From positions 28,189,501 through 28,253,500 of the forward strand of contig NC_088345.1 in the NCBI RefSeq assembly GCF_036884655.1: 64,000 nt of DNA, read 5' to 3'. Each line of letters begins with the position of its first letter. The first letter of the stretch is position 1. The notes beneath the pieces are model-generated. The model searched no databases. It was given only the letters and a program-made list of their open reading frames with translations, and was not told the DNA's origin. This document shows positions 11,470 through 21,972 of this stretch, piece by piece. The stretch comes from Musa acuminata AAA Group (Eukaryota; Streptophyta; Magnoliopsida; Zingiberales; Musaceae). The translations under genes and the position numbers were made by a program.

Positions 11470-12045
11470 CCTGATTGCACCAGGCGGTGCAACCGCCTAG
11501 GCCAGGAGGTGCAACCGCCAGGGCTGCGGGACTGGGCGGTGCAACCGCCCAAGCCATGTCTTCCAGCGGGACTGGGCGGTGCAACCGCCCCAGCCAAGAG
11601 GTGCAACCGCCCAGGGCTCAGTCTCCAAGCGAGACTAGGCGGTGCAACCTCCTCTGTCAAGAGGTAGCACCGCCAGAGCTCAAGTTTCGAGCTCTGCCAA
11701 GAGGTGCAACCACCGAGCTCGGTCTTCGAGCTCTGGCAGAGAGGTGCAACCTCTTTGGATAGGAGATGCATCGCCTGAGCTCGGTCTTCGAGCTCTGGCA
11801 GAGAGGTGCAACCACCTCTGGCAGAGAGGTGCAACCACCTCTGGCAGAGAGGTGCATCAGCCTGAGCTCAGTTTCGAGCTCTGCCAGGTGATGCAACCAC
11901 CGAGCTCAAGTTTCGAGCTCTGCTAGGCGGTGCAACCACCGAGCTCAGTCTTCGAGCTCTGGCAGAGTGGTGCAATCGCCTGAGCTCAGTCTTCGAGCTC
12001 TGCTAGGCGGTGCCACCTCTCCAGTCAAGAGGTGCAACCGCCTGA
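11470..12045 (+). repeat. U3 palindrome array of E3 5' LTR, loop GCA
   Basis: Tandem copies of ggcggtgcaaccgcc and degenerate versions (gaggtgcaaccacc) with gagctcnnncttcgagctc spacers. It lies directly upstream of the TATA box. The same array in the 3' LTR (19078-19645) differs by one repeat insertion or deletion. Confidence 0.88.
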
Positions 12046-12111
12046 TCCCAGAATTCTGGGATTTGATCGATTTGATCGTTTTGAGCTCCAAATTTGAATT
12101 GGGTTGGGGCC

Positions 12112-12119
12112 TATAAATA
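12112..12119 (+). promoter_or_regulatory. TATA box of E3 5' LTR
   Basis: TATAAATA in the conserved ggggcctataaatacccc block. Transcription is expected to start shortly downstream, which would define R and place the 18-bp array inside the RNA. Confidence 0.78.
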
Positions 12120-12717
12120 CCCCACCCATTCAGCACTGAAAAGTAACAGATCCACACTGAATTCTTGATCTTTTCAGTGATTCTAAGAGCTCAAATTTGT
12201 GTAAAGTCCTAAAGTTCTCCTCCTTCTGTTCTTCAAGTCTTGAGTTGTAAAGAGAGGAGAGAAAGGATCTGTAAAGGTTGTCTCCTGAGCCTGTCAAAAG
12301 GAGAGAAACTGTAAAAGGGCAGTTAGCCTTCGCCCATTGAAGGAAGGCAGCTAGTTGACGTCGGTGACCTCGTCGGAGGAGGAAGCCAAAAGTGGAGTAG
12401 GTCAAGACTGACCGAACCACTCTAAATCTCTGGTTTGCTTTTACCTTGAGCACTTTATCATTACTGCAAACCTCCTACATTGCTACTGCCCTCTGCGCCT
12501 TTACGAACGAGTTTCTAAGCTCTGATCTTTCAGAATCTGCATTCAAACGTAAATCGTGTTTTCGTACGATCTTCACACTGCAGTTTACTCTTACATTCGG
12601 ATTCCATTTATAACTGCAAATTGCTTTCTACGTAAAACGCTTTTCAAGGTTCAAAACTGCTTTTAGACGCAAAACTACATTTAGACGCAAAACTGCGTTT
12701 AGACGTAAAACTGCGTT

Positions 12718-14279
12718 TGTTAGGATCGGAGTGGCACTAAGAGGGGGGGGTGAATTAGTGCAGCGGATTAAAACGTTGATTTCGACAAATTTTTCGTACG
12801 ATAAGAATGGAACTTGAAAAGCTTAACTTGAAAGCATATTCTTAAAGTTGCGCAGCAAAGGTAATGATGAAACAAAGCAAGTAAGAAGATTTGCAGTAAT
12901 GTAAATGACAATAAGAAATGCAAACCAGAGATTACGCCGTTTTTAAAGTGGTTCGGTCAAGTGACCTACATCCACTTGCGAGGCCCCTCTTCGATGAGGC
13001 TTCCACCTTCCACTAGCAAATCTCTTGAAAGTGAAGGGTGAATACCCCTCTTACAACTTTTACAAGCGGTTCACTCTCTTACAGATTTTCAACAAGAAAG
13101 AAGGAGGTGAACACTAGCAAATTGAAAACAAGACAAGCTAACACTTTTCTAAGGCTTTTCTCTCAAACACTTGCTGCTCAAAAAGTTGTTCTCTCAGCTG
13201 AGATTTGAGGGGTATTTATAGGCCTCAAGAGGATTCAAATTTGGGCTTCAAAATTTGAATTCTCTTTGGGTTCCCGCTGTTGGAGGTGCCACCGCCCAGC
13301 CAAGCGGTGCCACCGCCCAGGGCTCGGGTGCTGGGCGGTGCCACCGCCCAGCCAGGAGGTGTCACCGCCCAGCTCTCGGGTGTTGGGCGGTGCCACCGCC
13401 TACAGTGTTTTCAGCCCGACTACAGTATTTTCAGCCACTAGTTGGGCTTCAATCTTGGCTCTCTAGTTCGCTGGTTTAGCTTAATTTTTAGCCTAAACCA
13501 ACTCTGACTTTGGGCCCAGTTGGCCCCTAACCAGGATATAGGATTATCTCTTAATCCTAATCCTAATTACAAGTGGACTACATAACCAAAACACATCCTA
13601 AGCAAATTTTCAACCGCGAACGTCGAGTCTTGTTCTGGCGAGCTTTCCGACGAACTTTCTGCTGACGGGCTTCTAGCAAGCTCCCGAACTTGTGATGACT
13701 TTAATGAGTAGCCGAGCCTTCTCGGTGATCTCCGTGAACCTCCGACGATCTCTTCGGCGAACTTCTGAAAATTCCGACAAGTTCCCGATTTCTTCTCGGT
13801 TGGTTCTGGCAGCATCTCCGACGATTCTTCGGACTCTTAAACGTCCATCGAACTTGACTCCGGTATTCTTGCTTTGTGTTTTCTGGTTATCGTAGTTAAT
13901 CCTGCACACACAAGCAAACACTCTACTCCGATCTAGACAATTATTATAACGCAAATTGACATTCTGTTGCCCGGCACGTCATTGGTTGGCGCTTCATCCG
14001 ATTCTTCGGTGCATCGTCCTCTCTTGCGGCTTGTTGCCCAATCGGCGGTTGACCTCCGCAACCCCGATATCCTTGGCGCAATTTCGCTCTCCTTGGCCCG
14101 ATGCCCGACGCCCGAAGCCTTCTGCCATCCAATATCCTGACATGATCTCCTCCGACGCAACGTCAATTCCTCCTGCGTTAATTGTCTAATCCTGATCGAG
14201 TAGACCTGTATCACTCAAAATGTAGTCAAACATTTAAACACAATCAATTAGTTTCATCATCAAAATCCGAGATTCAATA
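12718..14279 (-). mobile_element. Solo LTR, subfamily C, inside the E3 array
   Basis: A 1562-bp LTR on the minus strand: plus-strand ends TGTTAGGATCGG and GATTCAATA (CA changed to TA), with a perfect 5-bp TSD gcgtt at 12713-12717 and 14280-14284. It has palindromes with sense loop GGC, a TATA block near 13215 and a G run. There is no internal region, so it is the product of LTR-LTR recombination. Confidence 0.94.
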
Positions 14280-14530
14280 GCGTTTAGACGTAAAACTGCG
14301 TTTAGACGTAAAACTGCGTTTAGACGTAAAACTGCGTTTAGACGTAAAACTGCGTTTTGACGTAAAACTGCGTTTGGACGTAAAACTGAGTTTAGACGCA
14401 AACTGCGCTTAGACGCAAACTGCGCTTAGACGCAAACTGTGCTTAGACGTAAACTGCGCTTAGACGCAAACTGTGTTTAGACGCAAATTGCGCTTAGACG
14501 CAAAACTGCGCTTAGACGCAAACTGCACTG
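14280..14530 (+). repeat. 18-bp tandem array of E3 5' LTR (second part)
   Basis: Continues the array begun at about 12650. Units read gcgtttagacgtaaaact early and gcgcttagacgcaaact late, showing a gradient of variants along the array. Confidence 0.88.
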
Positions 14531-14655
14531 TGATTCTGCTTTTATATCGAAATCATTTTTTATTGGACGAACGCAGCTTTAGCTTTTAAATTGTTGTAAG
14601 ATTTCCGCTGCACTAATTCACCCCCCCCCCTCTTAGTGCTCTCGATCCTAACAAT

Positions 14656-14667
14656 TGGTATCAGAGC
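14656..14667 (+). other. Primer-binding site of E3 (tRNA-iMet)
   Basis: TGGTATCAGAGC, a full 12-nt match to the complement of the initiator-Met tRNA 3' end, two bases after the LTR end at 14653. Confidence 0.93.
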
Positions 14668-14703
14668 GGGGTATTTCTCATTTCGGATTTACACCCGAGA
14701 GAA

Positions 14704-15615
14704 ATGACTTTTCAAGAGGGTTGTTCGGTCTTTCGTCCACCATTCTTTAACGGATTGGACTACACTTATTGGAAAACTCGAATAAGAGTTTTCTTAATTT
14801 CTCTAAATCTGGATTTATGGAATATCATTGAAAACGGTTTTCAACTTCCCTCCAAACCGATGAACGAATGGTCGGTTTTGGAGAAGAAGAATTTTTCTTT
14901 AAACGCAAAAGCTATGAATGCCTTATTTTGCGCATTGGACAAAAATGAGTTCAATCGGATTTCTACGTGTGAAACGGCTTTCGATATTTGGCGCACTCTT
15001 GAAATCACGCATGAGGGAACTAGTAGAGTCAAAGACTCGAAAGTTAATATTTTACTGCTTGATTTCTAGCTTTTTCATATGAAACCAAGCGAAATCGTTG
15101 TTGACATGTACACCCGTTTTACGGATGTCGTCAATGGTTTAAAATCACTTGGTAAAAGCTTTTCGGATTTTGAACTCGTTAACAAAGTTTTGCGCTCACT
15201 TTCTAAAACTTGGGATTCAAAAGTAACTGCTATTCAAGAATCGAAAAACTTGAACCATTTTCCACTTGAAGAACTAATTGGTTCATTGATCACATATGAA
15301 ATGACGTGCAATGCACGTGAAGAACTTGAGAACCACCTTCCAAAGAACAGGAAGGATTTGGGACATAGAACATTTGAAGACCACTCGAGCATAAGCTCAA
15401 GTGATGGTGAACTTAAACTACAAATGAAACGAAAATTAAAAAGCAAAAAGAATGGAACTACTTGCTTTAAACGCAAGAAGAAGAACAAAAATTGGGATGA
15501 ATCGAGCTCATCTGAAGACGAGAAAGTCAACAAAAGCGAGGCGGCAAACTACGCCTTACTAGCTTACGACATTGAGGTAATTAAAATGCCTTTGGTTTAT
15601 TTTGAAATTACTTGA
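14704..15615 (+). pseudogene. gag: gag of E3 with one in-frame stop, no zinc knuckle
   Basis: One continuous frame from the ATG at 14704 to the stop at 15613-15615 (303 codons), interrupted only by TAG at 15067-15069, where sister copies have Glu. The UBN2 domain is complete apart from that: DYTYWKTRIRVFL, LNAKAMNALFC, THEGTSRVKDSK, then MKPSE...DMYTRFTDVVNGL. Downstream comes a Lys-rich stretch (KKKNKN) and WDESSSSEDE, with the CCHC knuckle of E1 missing. The end is DIEV...YFEIT. Since the LTRs are nearly identical, the stop probably arose late or the gag protein was supplied in trans. Confidence 0.92.
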
Positions 15616-18207
15616 TGCTTTCATGATATATTTTCTTTTTTAGTTTAGAATTAATTTTCTTGAAAATTACATGTTTAAAAATAAAAATACAAAAATTATG
15701 ATCATGCTGATAATTTCGAAAATAATATTGCATATTTTATGATAAACAAACAAAATGATTTTGATCATGGTTAAGAAGTAATAATGTGTATCATGTTTGA
15801 TTAACATTGTTGAATGAAATCACGTTTGATTTAAAGTAATGCATAAAGATGTAATATGAAATGGTTATTAACAATTTTATGCATGTGATTTTAAGTTATC
15901 CATGATCATGAGCTTGTTTGATCTTCTTGACTTAATTTTAAGATCTATAGCAAAAATCATGTCTGAATATATGAAAGTGTTAATTTCATTTTTGGATTCA
16001 CTTAACAATTGGTATCCTAACAATCAGATTCTCTCATACACTTATGAAAAATATTTTTCTAAAATGGATTTGATGAAATGATTCCTGCTTATAAATTCCA
16101 TCTTGAAATATGAATGACAGTGTTTTTGCTTACAAAGATTTGTTTCACGTTCATATCTCCTATGATTCATGTGTAGAAAAAGAATTTATAAATCATAATA
16201 CAATGAGATTTCTTATGCAAAAATAAAGTGCTTTTGTGATTCTTTGCTAAAGAGAATAATTATTAAAATCATGATCTTGGTAATTATAACATGGAGCTCT
16301 TTATAAATCAAGATCGTTCATTATGCTCCCTACATTTATCAAAAAAGGAGTTCTTCAAATGAAATGCAATTCAATGAAGTGTCATATTGATATCTTGAAA
16401 CTTGGAATATTTTAAAATGTGATCTTGATAAGAATGTTTCAAGTTGCTCTTTGTACTATATCTTTTCGAATGAATCATGAGCCTTGATATCATATATTTC
16501 ATAATACAAGATTTCTTTGCCTTATGTCTTGAACTTTAATGCTTATCTTAATTTGGCATATAAAGACTAAGGCATGCTTAGGTGAAAAAGAATCTCTTAA
16601 AAAATGATTTTCCCATCGGATCGAGATTAATGATTTTATGATATTTTGTGAATCTCGAAATTAATTTTAATGACTAGATTATGAATTTCAAATTAATAAT
16701 TTGATTTGAATAAGTTTTATCTAAATCATAATCTTGATCTTGCAAAATTGAAGTCACAAATAATATCTTGTGGTATTCATGAATTGATACTCACAATATG
16801 AAAGCATTGATATTCATAACTTGAATTGGATTGAAACATTGTATGCTTAATTTAATCATTCTCCTATGTTTCAAAAATTCCTTAAATGCCTTATGTGATG
16901 ATTGAAAACTAATCTGCTTTATGATGAATTACGAATCATGACTTGATCTATGATATAAATGCCTTGAAATGATTGAAATATTTAACACTTTTATGCTCTA
17001 CCCTCTACTTTCTTCTTGTTTTCAATGATAAAATGGGGAGAAGTTTTGATCATGCATGGTAGGATATAATTTGACAAAATTGATACCATCATGATATGAA
17101 ACATTAATGTAATTATGAATGGTGATATGATATCATGCATGTAATACTTCAACTTATAATAATGATGCATGCAATGATAAAATATTCATGATGAAAAATT
17201 ATCTTGACATTCATAACTTGATTATCCATCATTTGTCATGATTTTGAAATCGTTCTAAAAGGAAAAGAGAACTACAAAACTGTATTCTCTCTTTCATTTT
17301 TACAATGACAAAGGGGGAGATAGCTAGCTTATACAAGTCAAGAAGATGCAAAAACTTGATTGCGAGCTTGCCTATTTTAAGAAGCAAAGATTGCTAACTT
17401 GCTTATTTCAAGAAGAAAAATTGTCTTCTTGAACATCACTATCTTGAATATCTCAAGAAGCAAAACTTGCAATTTGCACATTGCAATAGGAAGCAAGAAT
17501 CATGAGCTTACACAAGAAATTTATCTTGCATTTGCTTTCGAAATTTTTGCTAGCTTATATATTGTGAAACTTGTATATCATAAAAATTGCTAGCTTGTTG
17601 GTCTAAAGAGAAGCAAAAAGTTGCTATCTCAAAAGAAGAAAATGTGCTATCTTGCCTATCTCAAGAGGCAAAAATGCTAACTTGCGCATCTAGCAAAATG
17701 AGCAAAATTTTCAAGAAGCAAGAGTTACCTTCTTGAACATCTCTAATTTGCTAGCTTGCATAATATAGAACTTGCTATCTTGAACATTACCAAAAGTACT
17801 ATCTTATATGCTATAAAACTTGCATATCTAAAACTTGATAGCATGAATGTTCTAAGCATGATGTAACACTTGCTAAATCTTCTAGCTCCAAGATTGCATG
17901 ATGATAAAACTTGATATTATGATTTTCATGCAAAGAGTTGAACCAATATCACACACAAACACTTGATTGTGGTACTTCTCCTTTTTGTTGATGACAAAGG
18001 GGGAGAAGTATGTTGATGACATGACGTGTGATGCATAAGTTTATGCATATGTTCATGTTGACGCGTTGCAAGTATTCATGATGAATATTGCAATGACTTG
18101 AATTCAGTTTGAATTCAAGGATCTATCAATATAGCATATTGATAGGGGGAGTTTGTTTAAACTGCGGGAGTTAAGTTTAACTCCGTCATCAAGTGGTTGT
18201 CATCATC
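15616..18207 (+). other. Noncoding spacer of E3
   Basis: About 2.6 kb, A+T-rich, without coding similarity. It begins just after a donor-like gag|gtaatt site (15574-15582). It holds a block shared with other spacers (about 17050-17100), PPT-like gacaaagggggagata near 17306, a run of degenerate tgctagcttgc motifs (17330-17900) and the conserved hairpin. Confidence 0.8.
17974..18009 (+). promoter_or_regulatory. Conserved hairpin with PPT arm (E3 copy)
   Basis: Arms ACTTCTCCTTTTTG and CAAAGGGGGAGAAGT around loop TTGATGA. The 3' arm contains a polypurine tract almost identical to the terminal PPT, 200 nt downstream. Multiple PPTs are known from Sireviruses. Confidence 0.75.
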
Positions 18208-18220
18208 AAAAAGGGGGAGA
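18208..18220 (+). other. Polypurine tract of E3
   Basis: aaaaagggggaga immediately before the 3' LTR, which starts TGTTGAATC at 18222. It is the expected primer for plus-strand DNA synthesis. Confidence 0.92.
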
Positions 18221-19708
18221 TTGTTGAATCTCGTATTTTGATGATGAAACTACTTGATATATGTTTATGATTTAATCTGCGTTTTGAGTGACGCAGGATG
18301 CTTCGATCAGGATGAGACAATTAAAGCAGGAAAAACATGTTGTGCCGAAGGAACATGTCAGAAGATTGGACGTCGGGCCGGTGGATCGGTCGACGTATCG
18401 ACAGAAGGCTTCGGGCCGTGAACTCGGGCATCGGGCCAAGAAGAGCGGGTATTGTGCCAAGGATATCGGAGTTGCGGAGTCAACTGGCCGATTGGGCAAT
18501 AGGCTGCAGGAGAGGACGATGCGCCGAAGAATCGGACGAAGCGTCGAGGGACCAATGACATGTCGGACAACTTGGTTAATTGCTTAGGATTAATTGTCTC
18601 GATCGAAGTTTTGTTTTGTTGTGCAGGATTAACTACGATGAGAGTAAGACAAGCAGCAGGTGTTGCGCCGGAGTCAAGATCATGATCACGTTGGGAGTTC
18701 GAGAGTTCGACGGAAGTTCGGACAGTCGTCGGAGGTTCAGCGAGAACAGATCCGAGAAGTCCAGAAGCTTGCCAAGCGAAGCTCGTCGGAACTCGCCAAG
18801 TGGATCGTCGCAAAGTCCAGGAGTATGCCGGATGTCCGCAGAAGGATCACCGAGGGTTTATCGGATGATCGACGGAAGTTCGCCGGAAACTCGCCGGAAG
18901 AAGCGATTGACGCATCGGAGCATAGCTGCAGAAGTTGTCTTAGAGTTAATCGTAGTTAGCACGATGATTAAGCTTGAAAATGGGAGGTGATCCCATTAGC
19001 TTAATCTTGGGGCAATTGGGCCCCTGAAAAGATTCAAATTGGGCCGAATGGAGCGAACCATTCGGACCCTGATTGCACCAGGCGGTGCAACCGCCTAGGC
19101 TAGGAGGTGCAACCGCCTAGGCCAGGAGGTGCAACCGCCAGGGCTGCGGGACTGGGCGGTGCAACCGCCCAGGCCCTGTCTTCTAGCGGGAGTGGGCGGT
19201 GCAACCGCCCCAGCCAAGAGGTGCAACCGCCCAGGGCTCAGTCTCCAAGCGAGACTGGGCGGTGCAACCTCCTCTGTCAAGAGGTAGCACCGCCAGAGCT
19301 CAAGTTTCGAGCTCTGCCAAGAGGTGCAACCACCGAGCTCGGTCTTCGAGCTCTGGCAGAGAGGTGCAACCTCTTTGGACAGGAGATGCATCGCCTGAGC
19401 TCGGTCTTCGAGCTCTGGCAGAGAGGTGCAACCACCTCTGGCAGAGAGGTGCATCAGCCTGAGCTCAGTTTCGAGCTCTGCTAGGTGATGCAACCACCGA
19501 GCTCAAGTTTCAAGCTCTGCCAGGCGGTGCAACCACAGAGCTCAGTCTTCGAGCTCTGGCAGAGTGGTGCAATCGCCTGAGCTCAGTCTTCGAGCTCTGC
19601 CAGGCGGTGCCACCTCTCTAGTCAAGAGGTGCAACCGCCTGATCCCAGAATTCTGGGATTTGATCGATTTGATCGTTTTGAGCTCCAAATTTGAATTGGG
19701 TTGGGGCC

Positions 19709-19716
19709 TATAAATA
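19709..19716 (+). promoter_or_regulatory. TATA box of E3 3' LTR
   Basis: TATAAATA in the same context as the 5' LTR. From here it would drive transcription into E4 sequence. Confidence 0.72.
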
Positions 19717-20259
19717 CCCCACCCATTCAGCACTGAAAAGTAACAGATCCACACCGAATTCTTGATCTTTTCAGTGATTCTAAGAGCTCAAATTTGTGTA
19801 AAGTCCTAAAGTTCTCCTCCTTCTGTTCTTCAAGTCTTGAGTTGTAAAGAGAGGAGAGAAAGGATCTGTAAAGGTTGTCTCCTGAGCCTGTCAAAAGGAG
19901 AGAAACTGTAAAAGGGCAGTTAGCCTTCGCCCATTGAAGGAAGGTGGCTAGTTGACGTCGGTGACCTCGTCGGAGGAGGAAGCCAAAAGTGGAGTAGGTC
20001 AAGACTGACCGAACCACTCTAAATCTCTGGTTTGCTTTTACCTTGAGCACTTTATCATTACTGCAAACCTCCTACATTGCTACTGCCCTCTGCGCCTTTA
20101 CGAACGAGTTTCTAAGCTCTGATCTTTTAGAATCTGCATTCAAACGTAAATCGTGTTTTCGTACGATCTTCACACTGCAGTTTACGCTTACATTCGGATT
20201 CCATTTATAACTGCAAATTGCTTTCTACGTAAAACGCTTTTCAAGGTTCAAAACTGCTT

Positions 20260-20545
20260 TTAGACGCAAAACTACATTTAGACGCAAAACTGCGTTTAGA
20301 CGTAAAACTACGTTTAGACGTAAAACTGCGTTTAGACGCAAAACTGCGTTTAGACGTAAAACTGCGTTTTGACGTAAAACTGCGTTTGGACGTAAAACTG
20401 AGTTTAGACGCAAACTGCGCTTAGACGCAAACTGCGCTTAGACGCAAACTGTGCTTAGACGTAAACTGCGCTTAGACGCAAACTGTGTTTAGACGCAAAC
20501 TGCGCTTAGACGCAAAATTGCGCTTAGACGCAAACTGCACTGTGA
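20260..20545 (+). repeat. 18-bp tandem array of E3 3' LTR
   Basis: Units of gcgtttagacgtaaaact followed by gcgcttagacgcaaact versions, similar in order to the 5' LTR array but with a different number of early units. Confidence 0.88.
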
Positions 20546-20667
20546 TTCTGCTTTTATATCGAAATCATTTTTTATCGGACGTACGTAGCTTTAGCTTTTA
20601 AATTGCTGTAAGATTTCCGCTGCACTAATTCACCCCCCCCCCCCTCTTAGTGCTCTCGATCCTAACA

Positions 20668-20998
20668 GTCCTTTCCCTTTAAAGTGATTTGCTAGTGGAA
20701 GTTGGGAGCCTCATTGAAGAAGGCTTCGCAAGTGGATGTAGGTCATTTTGACCGAACCACTTTAAATTGGTGTGTTCCTTGAATGTGTGAGTATTTACTT
20801 TTCTGAAACTGTTATTTACATAGTAGCAAGCTTTCGGTTTTCATCTTCTTACTTTACTCGAGCTACTTCCACCAAGTCATTCATTAGTGAATCAAAATCT
20901 CTATGCATTTATGAAATCGTTTTCAAACTTATGAGTGTTAATCCGCTGCACTAATTCACCCCTCTCCCCCCCCTCTTAGTGCCGCTCCGATCCTAACA
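20668..20998 (+). repeat. 5' LTR of E4, second part
   Basis: Resumes after E3 with the duplicated gtcct. It ends with an interrupted C tract and GCCGCTCCGATCCTAACA at 20998, the subfamily C terminus. Together with 9487-10623 it makes an LTR of about 1.46 kb. Confidence 0.92.
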
Positions 20999-21000
20999 AT

Positions 21001-21012
21001 TGGTATCAGAGC
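21001..21012 (+). other. Primer-binding site of E4 (tRNA-iMet)
   Basis: TGGTATCAGAGC, full match, two bases after the LTR end. Confidence 0.93.
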
Positions 21013-21048
21013 CATGATTTTCTACTTTGGTTTAACACCCAAATAGAA

Positions 21049-21972
21049 ATGGCTCTTTTCGGCCTTCAAGAGGGTTATTTTCTCATTTGTCCTCCCTTTT
21101 TCAATGGGATGGACTACACTTATTGGAAAACTCGAATGAGAGTTTTCTTACTTTCTTTGGATTTGAATTTATGGCACATAGTCAAAAATGGATTTGAAAT
21201 ATCTTCTCTTCCAATGAACCATTGGAATGATTTGGAGAAGAAGATGTTTTCTCTAAATGCAAAGGCTATGAATGCCTTATATTATGCACTTAACAAAAAT
21301 GAATTTAATCATGTTTTGAATTGTGATTTGGCTTTTGATATTTGGAGAACTCTTGAGGTCACTCATGAAGGCACTAGCCGAGTGAAAGAGTCCAAAATCA
21401 ACATTCTTGTACATTCTTATGAACTTTTTCGGATGAAACCAAGTGAGTCCATCGGAGACATGTACACCCGTTTCACAGATGTCATCAATGGACTTAAAGC
21501 TCTTGGTAAATATTTTTCTAACTTTGAACTAGTAACTAAAATTTTAAGATCCCTTACAAAGAGTTGGGATCCAAAAGTTACGGCCATTCAAGAGGCCATG
21601 GACCTTAAAACATTTCCTTTCGAAGAACTTATTGGGTCTCTAATGACCTATGAAATAACGTGTAATGCATGTGAAGAACTTGAGAACTACCTTTCAAAGG
21701 ATAGGAAGGATTTGGGACATAGAATATTTGAAGACCACTCGAGCATAAGCTCAAGTGATGGTGAACTTAAACTACAAATGAAACAAAAATTAAAGAACAA
21801 AAAGAACGAAACTACTTACTTTGAACACAAGAAGAAGAATAAAAATTGAGTTGAATCAAGCTCCTCTGAAATCGAGGAGAAAATCAAGAAAGGCAAGGTG
21901 GCAAACTATGCCTCAACGGCATTCAATGATGAGGTAATCGAAACTCCCTTAATTTATTTTGAAATTACTTGA
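21049..21972 (+). pseudogene. gag: gag of E4, nearly intact, one late nonsense codon
   Basis: Open for 266 codons from the ATG at 21049 to TGA at 21847-21849. Reading continues in the same frame for 40 more codons to TGA at 21970-21972 and ends YFEIT. The stop sits where E3 has Trp (W of WDESSSS), so TGG became TGA. The UBN2 domain is complete: MDYTYWKTRMRVFL, LNAKAMNALYY, THEGTSRVKESKINIL, GDMYTRFTDVINGL, KSWDPKVTAIQEA, EELIGSLMTYE. There is no CCHC knuckle, only Lys-rich sequence. The truncated product still holds the whole capsid-like domain, so it could make a stable gag; this is inference. Confidence 0.93.

Larger units (their letters stand above)
10624..14653 (+). repeat. 5' LTR of E3, subfamily A, interrupted by a solo LTR
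   Basis: Without the insert (12718-14279 plus one TSD) it is about 2.46 kb, matching the 2.45-kb 3' LTR. Order: leader with acceptor-like gtgcag|g, palindrome array, TATA, first array units, solo LTR, remaining array, C tract (10 C) and the terminus CTCTCGATCCTAACA. Confidence 0.94.
10624..20667 (+). mobile_element. E3: complete gag-only Sirevirus-like element, subfamily A, youngest full copy
   Basis: Structure: 5' LTR 10624-14653 (holding a solo LTR), PBS, gag, spacer, PPT and 3' LTR 18222-20667. Perfect 5-bp TSD gtcct at 10619-10623 and 20668-20672. The first 840 bp of the two LTRs differ at about seven positions by eye, all transitions, which points to a recent insertion. The internal region is only 3.57 kb and encodes gag alone. 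Confidence 0.95.
18222..20667 (+). repeat. 3' LTR of E3, subfamily A
   Basis: A 2446-bp uninterrupted LTR, the best reference copy of subfamily A here. It has the palindrome array (19078-19645), TATA (19709-19716), the 18-bp array (about 20260-20545) and a C tract of 12 (10 in the 5' LTR). It ends CCTAACA followed by TSD gtcct. Confidence 0.95.
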
